Source: Trichocladium uniseriatum
Lineage: Eukaryota; Ascomycota; Sordariomycetes; Sordariales; Chaetomiaceae
DNA: 64,000 bases
Reading direction: 5' to 3'
Assembly: GCA_017139535.1 (NCBI GenBank)
Contig: WOUO01000001.1
Span: 1,054,001 to 1,118,000, forward strand
The position numbers and the translations under genes were made by a program. The notes below the pieces were generated by a model. It worked only from the letters and a program-made list of their open reading frames with translations, searched no databases and had not been told where the DNA came from. Shown in pieces: positions 56,001 through 64,000 of the stretch (positions within the stretch are counted from its first letter, which is position 1; each line of letters begins with the position of its first letter).

Positions 56001-57196
56001 ATGGATAATCTATGGAGTCGCCGTGCCAAGTGAGTTCTGGTTTGTTATTTTTGGCCCGGCCATTTATGGTACTAACACCGTGTCCCCGCACAGCTCGAGC
56101 AAGCTCTCTCTTTCAACCCCGGGTTCCAACCAAGACAGCCCGTCGGGACGCAACACCACTTCCTTCAAGCGATTTGGCGGTGATAGCTCGTCGCTCGGAA
56201 AGAACCCATTCAACTCGATAACAACGCCAGGCGGCAGCCTGGTGTCGCCCACTGCCGGCGCATCGAGCGCCTTTGGCCTGGGTTCGGGCGCCTTTGCCTC
56301 GTTCGGCTCGGCCAAGACGCCCAAGACACCCGGGAATCCGTTTGAGACGGCCCTGGGTGCCGCCGCCAAGACTCCCGCCGCGGAGAAATCTGCAAAGGAC
56401 GGAGGCTTGGGCAGCCGGACGATCAGCAAGCCGTCGTCCGTCGCCTCGTTGCGGGACGCATCCAGGGCTGCCGCCCAACAAGGGCCGGCAGCCCACCAGC
56501 TGCGGAACAGCTGGGTCTTCTGGTTCCGCCCTCCCATCTCCAAAGCGAATGGGTTTATCGAGTACGAGAAGACGCTGCACCCCATCGCCACGGTCGAGAC
56601 GGTCGAGCACTTCTTCAAGGTCTACCAGCACCTGAAGCGGCCCTCGACGCTGCCGCTGGTGTCGGACTACCACCTCTTCAAGAAGGGCATTCGGCCAATA
56701 TGGGAGGACGAGGAGAACAAGAAGGGTGGGAAGTGGGTCGTGCGCCTGAGAAAGGGCGTGGCTGACCGTTACTGGGAGGACCTGCTGCTCGCCATTATTG
56801 GCGACCAGTTCGGCGAGGCCAGCGAGGAGGTGTGCGGGGTTGTCCTCAGCGTCCGGAACGGCGAGGACATCCTCAGCATCTGGGCTCGGTCGAGCGGGCA
56901 GCGGGTCCTCAAGATTCGGTATGTATTTTGCCGACCACGCACATAATTCATTATGTTGCTGACATGTCCCCAGTGAGACGATGCGACGAGTCTTGTCCTT
57001 CCCCCCCGACACGAAGCTCGAGTGGAAGAGCCACGACTCGAGCATCCAGCAGCGCACGGCGATCGAGGAGTCGCGGCGCGAGAAGGCGAACAACCACCAC
57101 CACGGCGACAAGCGGTCGTCGAACAAGCAGCAGCAGCAGCAGCAGCAACAGTACCAGCAGCAGGCGGAGGACCAGAAGAACCCCGCAACCTCATAA
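56001..57196 (+). CDS. Class II eIF4E-like cap-binding protein (4E-HP/eIF4E2 type)
   Basis: Three exons (56001-56029, 56094-56918, 56974-57196) with introns of 64 and 55 nt encode 358 residues. A long Ser/Gly/Thr-rich N-terminal extension (about 1-140) precedes the eIF4E fold (about 143-305). The fold opens with LRNSWVFWFRPP. The residue equivalent to the first cap-stacking Trp is Tyr (in FIEYEKTLHPI), the mark of class II family members. The second stacking Trp and its Glu are kept (IRPIWEDEEN), as is the KWVVRLRKG strand. The C-terminal tail holds a poly-Gln tract of about eight, then QYQQQ. Class II proteins bind the mRNA cap weakly and often repress rather than promote translation. The first exon, nine codons, is recovered only by splicing (MDNLWSRRANSS). 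The polyQ tail and N-terminal extension are disordered. Confidence 0.9.
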
Positions 57197-57710
57197 TTCC
57201 AGTCGATGACGAAAGGATGTAAGGGGCCTCATGACGACGTAGGAGAGACAATATAATGTTATCACCTTCGTATGTACAGTATTGAACCAGCAGCGGGCAT
57301 TGCAAATGAACCTTTAGCGTCGGATACTAGGGCCGGATCTGGGCGTGGCTTGAGCTGGTTTGTCATTTCCTCAGACGTTGGATGCGTCAGTGATAATGAA
57401 TTTGGAGGGGAAAAGTGGAAAACGGAAAATATCCACAACAGTTCATGGAGATAGTGGAGCTTGTAGTTGTAACACCAAGAATTACTGCCTCGCTGAAGCC
57501 GTCTCGACAACCAGCACGCCATCGGCCCCGGACAAGCGCGGGAAGCTGCACTGGAACCATCTACGAAGGATCTGGGAAACTCAAAAGCGAGAAGTACCAG
57601 CCAAAGACCGGGACAGGCATTACGCCAACGGCATCACCTCAATCGTACAATCCCGAGCAATCATACATATCCATTGGTATCTCAAATCCCCCCCTCTCTC
57701 AACTTGGTAT
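57197..57710. other. Convergent spacer, eIF4E2-like / SAD1
   Basis: 514 bp containing both 3' ends; no gene or notable repeat is seen. Confidence 0.5.
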
Positions 57711-59378
57711 CTACCTCCCCTTCCCCTTCCCCCCGGGCCCCGGCCCCGGCCCCGTCCTCCTCCTCTCCCAAATCTGCAAATAGCTCTCCCCCAAATACAA
57801 CAACTCGCTCCGTATCCCATCCACAAACAAGTCCTGCGCCACCACCCACTCATCCGTCGCCTTGTCCCTTACCTGCACCTTCCACGTCTTGCGCTCTTCC
57901 CCGACCGCACTATCCGCCACGTCCTCCTTGGCCCGCACCGCTTCATGCACCACGTTAGCCACCAAATCATACCAGATCGGTTCCCCCGGGGAATGGTGCG
58001 CCGGGTCGGGCTCGACGTAGGGGGATAGATCCAGGTTGCGGGCGTCAAAGGTGACGATGGTGGGGTTGCGTTCCGAGACGAACTTGTTGTGGCTGAAGCG
58101 CTTGATGTGCAGCATCAGGAAGGGCGGGAGCGGGTGCATGAGGCGGTAGCGCTTGCGGGTCGAGTTGGGGAGGTCCTGGGCGGTGAGGCCGTTGTATTTG
58201 GAGAGGAGGGTGGTGAGGGGGACTTGGGGGATGATGTTGCGTTCTTGTTCGTCTTGAAATAAAGGGGCGGGGGGCAGGTCGAGGGTGAGGAGGAGGAAGC
58301 GGGCGATGGTGGTTTGGACGGTGGCGGCTTCTTCGAAGCGGAGGCGGTCGGTGGTGGTGTCGGAGCGGGCCGTGATGGCTTGGGATTCGACTTTGAGTTT
58401 GCCTTGGAAGATGCGCTGGACCATGCTGGAGTGGGGTTTGGTCTTGCTGCCGCCGAGGCCGAGGTGGAGGTTGTTGAGGAACCAGGAGAGGAAGTCGACG
58501 GGGTCGGACTGGGCGGTCAGGGTGAAGCGCTTGTTGGAGCGGAGCGAGATTTCTTGGAGGAGCTCGTGCGGGGAGACGTGGGATTTGAAGCCGCGTGGGT
58601 TCCAGATCTTGCGGAAGAGGATGGATGTGCGCTTGACGAGCTCGGGTGAGGATGTAAAGTCCTCGAGAAGGAGGTAGTTGCGCAGCGGCGCGACGTGTGA
58701 GAGGGCCTGCACAATCACGTTGAGGTAGTCGTTCTCCTTGATGTTGTTCATGCCCACGAAGCCGGGCGTGTACTCCTTGCCCCCGAGGGTCCACGACGTG
58801 CGGTGCTTGCGGTCGAACTCGGCCACCTCCTGGCGCGTGTACCGCGGGTCTGACACGTATTTGATATCGTCAAGCGACTTGCTCGTGACTTCGTATCCTT
58901 CTGGCAGTACGTAGACCTTTTGGGTGCTCATGTTGATGAAGACGTGGTGGTCCTCCTCGAGCGCGTGGAAGTAGGCGTGCGATTTGGGGCCGCGGCCTTG
59001 GAAGTACTTGCCGCACACCAGGCACGCGTAGACGTTGATGTTGGACAGGGTGACGGAGCATAGCTTTTCGAAATCAAAGTCGAGAACGTTGCGGTCGATG
59101 GTGTCGAGATACAGGTCGTCATACCCTTCGGTCGGCGCGGCCTGTCTGATGGGCGCCTTCTCCTCTACCTCGTCGTCCTCGGAGTAGTCATCTTCCCTAC
59201 TGTCATCCGCCTTTGCCGGCCCATTCTCGAGTGTTGGTATCTGCCCCTCGTCGCCATTCTCGTCTGCGCTGGCCGGGGTCAGGCTCTTGTTGTAGTCGTC
59301 GAATCGCGACCTCTTGGATGCTGGGGAATCGCGACCCGACAGCTCCTCGAGAGCCTCTGACGCGTGTCGTTTTGACAT
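57711..59378 (-). CDS. SAD1: U4/U6.U5 tri-snRNP protein SAD1/USP39
   Basis: A single exon encodes 555 residues from the ATG at 59378 (MSKRHASEALEEL). An acidic, Ser-rich N-terminus precedes a zinc-finger UBP domain (about 105-165: LCSVTLSNINVYACLVCGKYFQGRG, then HAYFHALEEDHH), followed by a ubiquitin-specific-protease fold (about 200-545). In the catalytic Cys box the nucleophile is replaced by Asp (GMNNIKENDYLN), and the box lacks the usual GNTCY, as in all SAD1/USP39 proteins, so it is a catalytically dead USP that scaffolds tri-snRNP assembly in the nucleus. The C-terminus is a Gly-Pro repeat with Lys/Arg. The frame stays open 78 codons upstream and includes other ATGs; I chose the start that matches the usual N-terminus. 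The last ~90 codons are G-rich on the coding strand whereas the preceding part is C-rich. Confidence 0.93.
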   Translation of the reverse strand: MSKRHASEALEELSGRDSPASKRSRFDDYNKSLTPASADENGDEGQIPTLENGPAKADDSREDDYSEDDEVEEKAPIRQAAPTEGYDDLYLDTIDRNVLDFDFEKLCSVTLSNINVYACLVCGKYFQGRGPKSHAYFHALEEDHHVFINMSTQKVYVLPEGYEVTSKSLDDIKYVSDPRYTRQEVAEFDRKHRTSWTLGGKEYTPGFVGMNNIKENDYLNVIVQALSHVAPLRNYLLLEDFTSSPELVKRTSILFRKIWNPRGFKSHVSPHELLQEISLRSNKRFTLTAQSDPVDFLSWFLNNLHLGLGGSKTKPHSSMVQRIFQGKLKVESQAITARSDTTTDRLRFEEAATVQTTIARFLLLTLDLPPAPLFQDEQERNIIPQVPLTTLLSKYNGLTAQDLPNSTRKRYRLMHPLPPFLMLHIKRFSHNKFVSERNPTIVTFDARNLDLSPYVEPDPAHHSPGEPIWYDLVANVVHEAVRAKEDVADSAVGEERKTWKVQVRDKATDEWVVAQDLFVDGIRSELLYLGESYLQIWERRRTGPGPGPGGKGKGR

Positions 59379-59787
59379 TCCTGGGTATTGTTTGGTGGAA
59401 TGCGACTCGGTCTTTGGGCGTTCGGAGAGGGTTGCGAGGTTCAGCTGGGCAAATCGGCGTTCCATGTAAAGTTGGGTGCAGTTCGAGTCTGGGGATATTT
59501 CCCAGAACGACATGGACTTCAGCCCCATGCATTGAGTGCCCCACCAAAGCTCGAGCATCAGACTTGGCGTTCGCAGCTTGCGAGTTGCAACATCTGATAA
59601 GAACAGTTTCACAAGGGCTGCGGTCGAATGAGCAGCAACCTTGGCCCAGAAATATCAAAATGAAGAAAAAGGCAAAAACGATTTGCTAGTCTATGGAACA
59701 CCCGAGGTATACATCTCCAACACATGATGCTTGGTCTTGACTGAAACAGACCCTAACCCTGGCACTTACACCCCTTGCCATTCACCC
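59379..59787. promoter_or_regulatory. SAD1 upstream region / UTP13 3' end
   Basis: 409 bp between tandem minus-strand genes. It holds a telomere-like box at 59751-59760 (listed separately) about 373 bp upstream of the SAD1 ATG. Confidence 0.5.
59751..59760. promoter_or_regulatory. Telomere-repeat-like box (CCCTAACCCT)
   Basis: Ten bases equal to one and two-thirds units of the fungal telomere repeat (AGGGTTAGGG on the minus strand), upstream of SAD1 and within the likely UTP13 3' region. A regulatory role is inferred only. Confidence 0.35.
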
Positions 59788-62572
59788 TCACGCTCCCGTC
59801 ATGACCGCGTCCCCATCCTCCAGCGCCTCCATCGGCGGCGCCAGAGTGTCCATCTCCTGTAGTGTGTACTCAACCAGATAGCTCTCGTCCACCAGCTCTT
59901 CCATGCGCTTATAGTGGCGCTCCGTGTACACCCTGAGCGCGTTGAGCACCTCGTTCAGGCTCTTCTGGCCCCTAGCGCCCTTGACCGACAGGCTCGAGAA
60001 CTTGCCGGCGGGGTAGCTCTTGACCAGTGCCGAGAGGATGCGCTGCGCCACGGGGGCCGTCCGCGCGTTGGTGTTCCAGTCACGCAGCCGCAGCAGCAGC
60101 AGGAAGATCTGCTCGTCCGACAGCTTGGCGAGCACGTCGTCGACCGCCTTGACGCCAGTCACGCTGCCCTCCTCGGGCGTGCTGGTGATGACGACGTTGG
60201 TGAAGAGGCTGAGGAGCCGCCCGGGGTGGTTGAGCTGGAGCGCCAGGACGATGGCGTCGCGGTAGGCGCCCACGTGGATGTAGTTCTCGAGTTCTTGCTC
60301 TTGCTCGACCAGCTTGAGCGCGGCCTGCGTGGCCGACGCCTGGGTCTCAGCCGTCGTGTCCTTCCAGAAGGTGACCTTGGAGTCGCTGCCGCCCGACACG
60401 ATGGTGTTGGTCTTGGGGTGGACGGCCAGCGTCCACAGCCTGTCCTCGTGGTTGTCGAGCGTGCATTCCGTTTCACCAAGGTTGGCGTCCCAGATCTTGA
60501 CCAAGCTGTCGGCGCCTGCGCTGGCAAACTGGATCCGCTTCTTGGCTGCAGTTTCATCGGTGGGGATATGCAGCCAGACGACCTTGAGGACGTTGTGCGA
60601 GTGGCCCTCAAAGGTCCTCAGGCACGAATAGTCAGACAAGCTCCAGAGCTTGATTGTCTTGTCACCGCTTCCAGTCAGGACGACACCCTTGCCCGAAACC
60701 GACCCTTGCTCGCCCTGGATCGCCGGTGTGTGGAGCGGTGCAAACCGGACTGTCCAAACGCCCCTCTTGTGGCCCTTGAGGATACCCTGCACTTCGAACC
60801 CCTCCACATCCCAAATCTTGACCGTCTTATCCTGTGACGCCGAGGCAAACAACCGGCCGTTCGGGCTGACATCCAGCGCGTTGATGTCCTTGTCGTGAGC
60901 CAAGCGGCGTAGACTTGAGGACAGCTTGGCCTTTTGTGACTGCCGGGGGATATCTCTTTTCTGGACGAACCTGTCCTGCGAGCCTGAGAGCAGGAACGCT
61001 GGCGGGTGGCCGAGGGGGTTCTTGAAAGCTTCTGAGGACTCCGGCGGGACCACCTTTGGAAGGGCAACTGCGCCGACCGACTCTAGGTGGCCGGTGAAGA
61101 CTGCGTAGCAGGTGTATGAATTATTAGCAGGGTCGATGCGCCATAGCCGCGCTGTGTTGTCTTTTGCGCCGCTGGCAACCCAATGGCCGGACCAGTCGAC
61201 GTCTAGGGACATGACGATATCCTCGTGGCCCTTTAGCAAGGCAACGTCATGCCCAAAGTACGCACCACCTTCTTCCGTATCCGCCTGGTCCTCGGTATCG
61301 GCCACAGAAACGAGCCTAATATCCTCCGAGTTGGTGGCGAGGGCCATCATAGATTGGTCGGGCAGAACATATGCCAAATCCAGGATTTCGTCGTGCGTGC
61401 CAGATATCCGTCTAAAAGGGTCCATGAGGACCCCGGACGCCGAAGCAACGTCGGCAGACGTGGGTATCCGGTACATGGCGAGGGTGAAATCGGACTGGGC
61501 GCAAAGAATCAGGGACTTTTGAGGTAGGGAGACGGCCGACAAGATGGACTCTCCTTCCGACTTGGCGTCCTGTTTTGTCGTAATCTCATGATGTGTTGTC
61601 GTGTCCCAAATCCTCAGAAGCCCACTCGTTCCGGCCGAGTACATCCACTTGCCCTCGTTGAGGAAGCCCACAGACTCAATCAGCTCATGACGCAGCATAG
61701 GAGTTCCCTGCCAGGCATTGTCCCTCCATAGCCACAAGGTCATGGTCTTGTCTCTGCTGCCGCTCAGGAGAGCATGCTGTTCGGGCGAGTAGTCTATGCT
61801 CTGGATGTTGGACTCGTGTGCTTCGGTTTTCCTCTTGGTGTCGGCGTAAACGGGAACGGCCTTGCGCTTGTGAAGATCGAAGATGCGCATCTTGCCATCC
61901 TGCGTGCCCCAAGCCAGACGGAACTTGGACTCCCCCGCCTGCTCTTCCTCGTCGGCCTGGCCCCTGCGCGAACCCTTCTTGCCCTTCCGCCCAGCTGACG
62001 AGTCCTCGGCGGTGGCGGCAATCTCGAAGAAATGCAAGGCCGAAACCAACACGCTCGGCCCGCTGACTGTGTGGGTGACGTAGCCAGCGACAATGTCCCA
62101 GATCTTGATGGCGCCATCCGCTGCGCCGGTCGCGAGAAGGGTGCTCGTTTTGTCAACAGCGAGGACTACGACGGGGGTGGCGTGGGGCTTCGAGGTTCGA
62201 ACGAGAGTGGTCTCTACTGAGTCGAAGTCGGGGGACACCTTGAGGGCGTAAATGCGCATCGTCAACGAGCGGGAGCAAACGATCAGGTGGGACGCCGACG
62301 GGGTGACTGGTTACAGGAGGTTAGTATGGCCGAAACGACGACTACCAACACCAATTAGCACACGTACTCGTCAACGTCGAGATTGGCTCGCCATCGCCCT
62401 CAATCTCAGCCAGGCGCTTCCCCGTGTTGAGCTCGGTGAGAACTGCGTCTTCGCCTAGCGTTGATGCGAGGATCCTTGCGCCATTGTCGAGCGCAACCGA
62501 CCCACCGGTGAAGATGGGCTGGATGACATTGTCGACCTCAAAGGTCGTCTTGGCGGCTTGTTTTGTTGCCAT
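59788..62572 (-). CDS. UTP13: U3 snoRNP (SSU processome) WD40 protein UTP13
   Basis: Exon 1 (62368-62572) and exon 2 (59788-62306), with a 61-nt intron, encode 907 residues. The splice joins ISTLT to ITPSASHLIVCSRSLTMRIY, restoring the first propeller. Two tandem WD40 propellers occupy about residues 15-730, with blades such as GAADGAIKIWD, SGSRDKTMTLWLW, SASQDKTVKIWD, TGSGDKTIKLWS and SAGADSLVKIWD. The C-terminal helical Utp13 domain follows (about 735-890: NYIHVGAYRDAIVLALQL and SDEQIFLLLLRLRDWN), which is specific to Utp13/TBL3. Loops between blades carry charged insertions, as usual in filamentous fungi. By family knowledge it belongs to the UTP-B complex with Utp12, Utp18, Utp21, Utp6 and Pwp2 and acts in nucleolar 18S rRNA maturation. 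The start ATG is the first in the exon and begins the conserved KTTFEV segment. Confidence 0.95.
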
Positions 62573-62887
62573 GTTTGCGGTGGTTGATATGCCGAGACCC
62601 GATCTCGTTTTGCGATCCCAAACTTTTTTTCCCCAGCTCAGGTGGGAGCGCTGATAAGGAGGGGAAAATAAGGTTATCTTAGCGCGAGTATCCCTGCATC
62701 AGGCCCCTGTCACCGTTTCCATCCCGCATCAGCGCAACGCGGCAACAACGAGTGACAACACACGATGCACCCTCGGCTCCAAACTCACCGAAAGCAACAA
62801 GACACCGGGATTGGATCATGTCAACCAACACCATAATTATTTGAGTAATTGATCAGTCAACATTCGCAATTCCAGCACCCATGCGCA
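62573..62887. promoter_or_regulatory. Divergent promoter, UTP13 / right-edge gene
   Basis: 315 bp between two divergent start codons; no individual site is evident. Confidence 0.5.
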
Positions 62888-64000
62888 ATGGGGAGGCTGG
62901 CCCCGTTGACATCGCTGGCGCTTGTAAGCTGAATCTTATTTTCATTAATCATTTCATTATAGCATCAAATATAGAACCTAACAATGATAGGGCCGGTCGC
63001 CATATGACGATGTGGTGCAGGGCGAGGGTCCCGAGACCCCGTCTAGCCACCAGCAAATGTACGATGAACGCGGCCGACCGGTCAATCCGGAGACTAAGCG
63101 TATCAATCGGGATGTCATCCGGTCGCACAACGAGGTCATGATGGTTATCGGCGTCGCTGAGCCCGAAAATAGCGTCGCCGAGGCACAGGCACAGGCCGAG
63201 GCCGCCCGCAAGCACCAGGAGTATGAGGACCGCATTGGCAGAAGACTGCTGCTGGCCGGAGGCGTGCTCGAGACTGCCGCTATCTGGGGTGTTAACGGCA
63301 TGAGACAGCGCATTCTTGTGAGAATCCATCGTCATGACCTCGTGCCCCATCCATCTAACTTTGTAGCTCTACAAACCATACTCACATACCACCTTCCACG
63401 GCATGTTCGAGCTCATACGGGAGGAACAATCCGTTGGCTCTTATTTTTTGGGTGGCTTGCCATCATTCCTGACGAGCACCGTTCTAGAGCAGCTCGCCAT
63501 CCCTAGCTCGAAGAAATACCCTGTGTATGTAGCTCACGTACCTGCTACTCTCATCGCTGACTCGGTCTAGAATTCAATACGCGACGACCTATATACGCCT
63601 CCATCTGGCCATATACACCTTCTTCCAAAGGACGGGAATCATTTCTCAGAGCAGTCTCCTCCCAAACTGGCGCTTCTTCATCCCAGGGACCAGCATATCC
63701 CCAATCCCTCTACCCCCTGTCCCAACCTCCCCTTGCCCAATTGGCATCCTCCGATTCCTGGGTGGAATTGCGCTCGGTGTAGCGCCTTTTGCAGGATTCT
63801 ACCTTTACACCAAGACATACAGCCTGATCACGCGGATGCTCCGGTTCAAGATCTATAAACACTTGCCCCGGCCATACAACGCGAACAAGCGAAGACCACT
63901 CCGGGACACGACCCCTCTGCAACTAGGCGCAGAAATCCCCGTCGAGCTCAGGACCGAGGAAATCATCGACAGCCAGATAGCCCCTCCAGCAGCTGACTCC
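62888..64000 (+). CDS. Uncharacterised protein, 5' part (truncated by window edge)
   Basis: Exons 62888-62923, 62991-63317, 63367-63524 and 63571 to beyond the edge, with introns of 67, 49 and 46 nt, stay in phase and give about 316 residues so far. The start at 62888 was chosen because only it joins the second exon (GRSPYDDVVQ) in frame; the nearby ATG at 62881 would lead to a stop. The sequence shows a hydrophilic N-terminus, a small Glu/Ala/Gln helix (about 65-85), a moderately hydrophobic LLLAGGVLETAAIWGV, a conserved-looking HTTFHGMFELI region, one stronger membrane-like segment (about 245-265, GGIALGVAPFAGFYLY), and a charged tail. I do not recognise the family; it may be a membrane protein. 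All three introns have branch-point-like CTAAC or CTGAC sequences and good consensus ends. Confidence 0.7.

Noticed and set aside
57360..58028. 222-codon + strand frame across the 3' end of SAD1
   Set aside because: It overlaps SAD1 coding sequence antisense, with His/Pro/Leu-rich low-complexity composition.
62881..62925. ATG at 62881 as start of the right-edge gene
   Set aside because: Joined to the second exon it runs into a stop after a few codons; the ATG at 62888 gives a phase-0 junction that continues through three further exons.

Overview
The window looks like a chromosomal segment of a filamentous ascomycete, most likely Sordariomycetes, Sordariales or close kin. The signs are intron-split genes with short GT-AG introns (46 to about 260 nt) and CTAAC/CTGAC-like branch points, a HET-domain gene, single-copy fungal core genes with Pezizomycotina-type proteins, a GC-rich coding fraction, and no operons. 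I see no transposon, CRISPR array, rRNA or convincing tRNA gene.

Layout. 1-5.1 kb: an edge-truncated mitochondrial Mmc1-like gene (-), divergent from the E2 enzyme UBC7 (+), which converges on the auxilin-like SWA2 (-). 5.1-20.7 kb is accessory in character: a secreted DUF1996 protein (+), a gene broken by several frameshifts (+), an unsecreted GH18 protein (+), a HET-domain protein (+), 3.5 kb without a recognisable gene, and a 90-residue hypothetical protein (+). 21.3-29 kb: splicing factor YJU2/CWC16 (-), gamma-tubulin complex protein GCP5 (-), a KTR-family mannosyltransferase (+) and a WDR83/MORG1-like WD40 protein (-). 31-32.6 kb: a Zn2Cys6 regulator (-) with its zinc cluster in the C-terminal half. 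From 32.6 to 45.6 kb there is a 13-kb stretch with no credible gene. 45.6-64 kb: a PQ-loop membrane protein (+), a 429-residue protein with a duplicated helical module (+), MTHFR (-), a class II eIF4E (+), SAD1/USP39 (-), UTP13 (-) and a right-edge-truncated uncharacterised gene (+).

Functional themes. Most genes are housekeeping and independently transcribed. Three touch pre-mRNA splicing (YJU2, SAD1 and possibly WDR83), one ribosome biogenesis (UTP13), one cap binding (eIF4E2), one ERAD ubiquitination (UBC7), one clathrin uncoating (SWA2), one microtubule nucleation (GCP5), one protein mannosylation (KTR), and one folate/methionine metabolism (MTHFR). I found no coherent gene cluster that would count as a new system.

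The most unusual signals are: (1) a repeated flip of coding-strand composition from C-rich to G-rich inside many genes, always in the 5' to 3' direction; (2) the frameshifted gene at 10.5-13.1 kb; (3) the 13-kb desert between the Zn2Cys6 gene and the PQ-loop gene; (4) the duplicated FG...FR...A..L module in the 429-residue protein; (5) telomere-repeat-like boxes upstream of two splicing-factor genes. Exon coordinates were worked out by hand from reading frame and splice-site consensus and have not been checked against transcripts.
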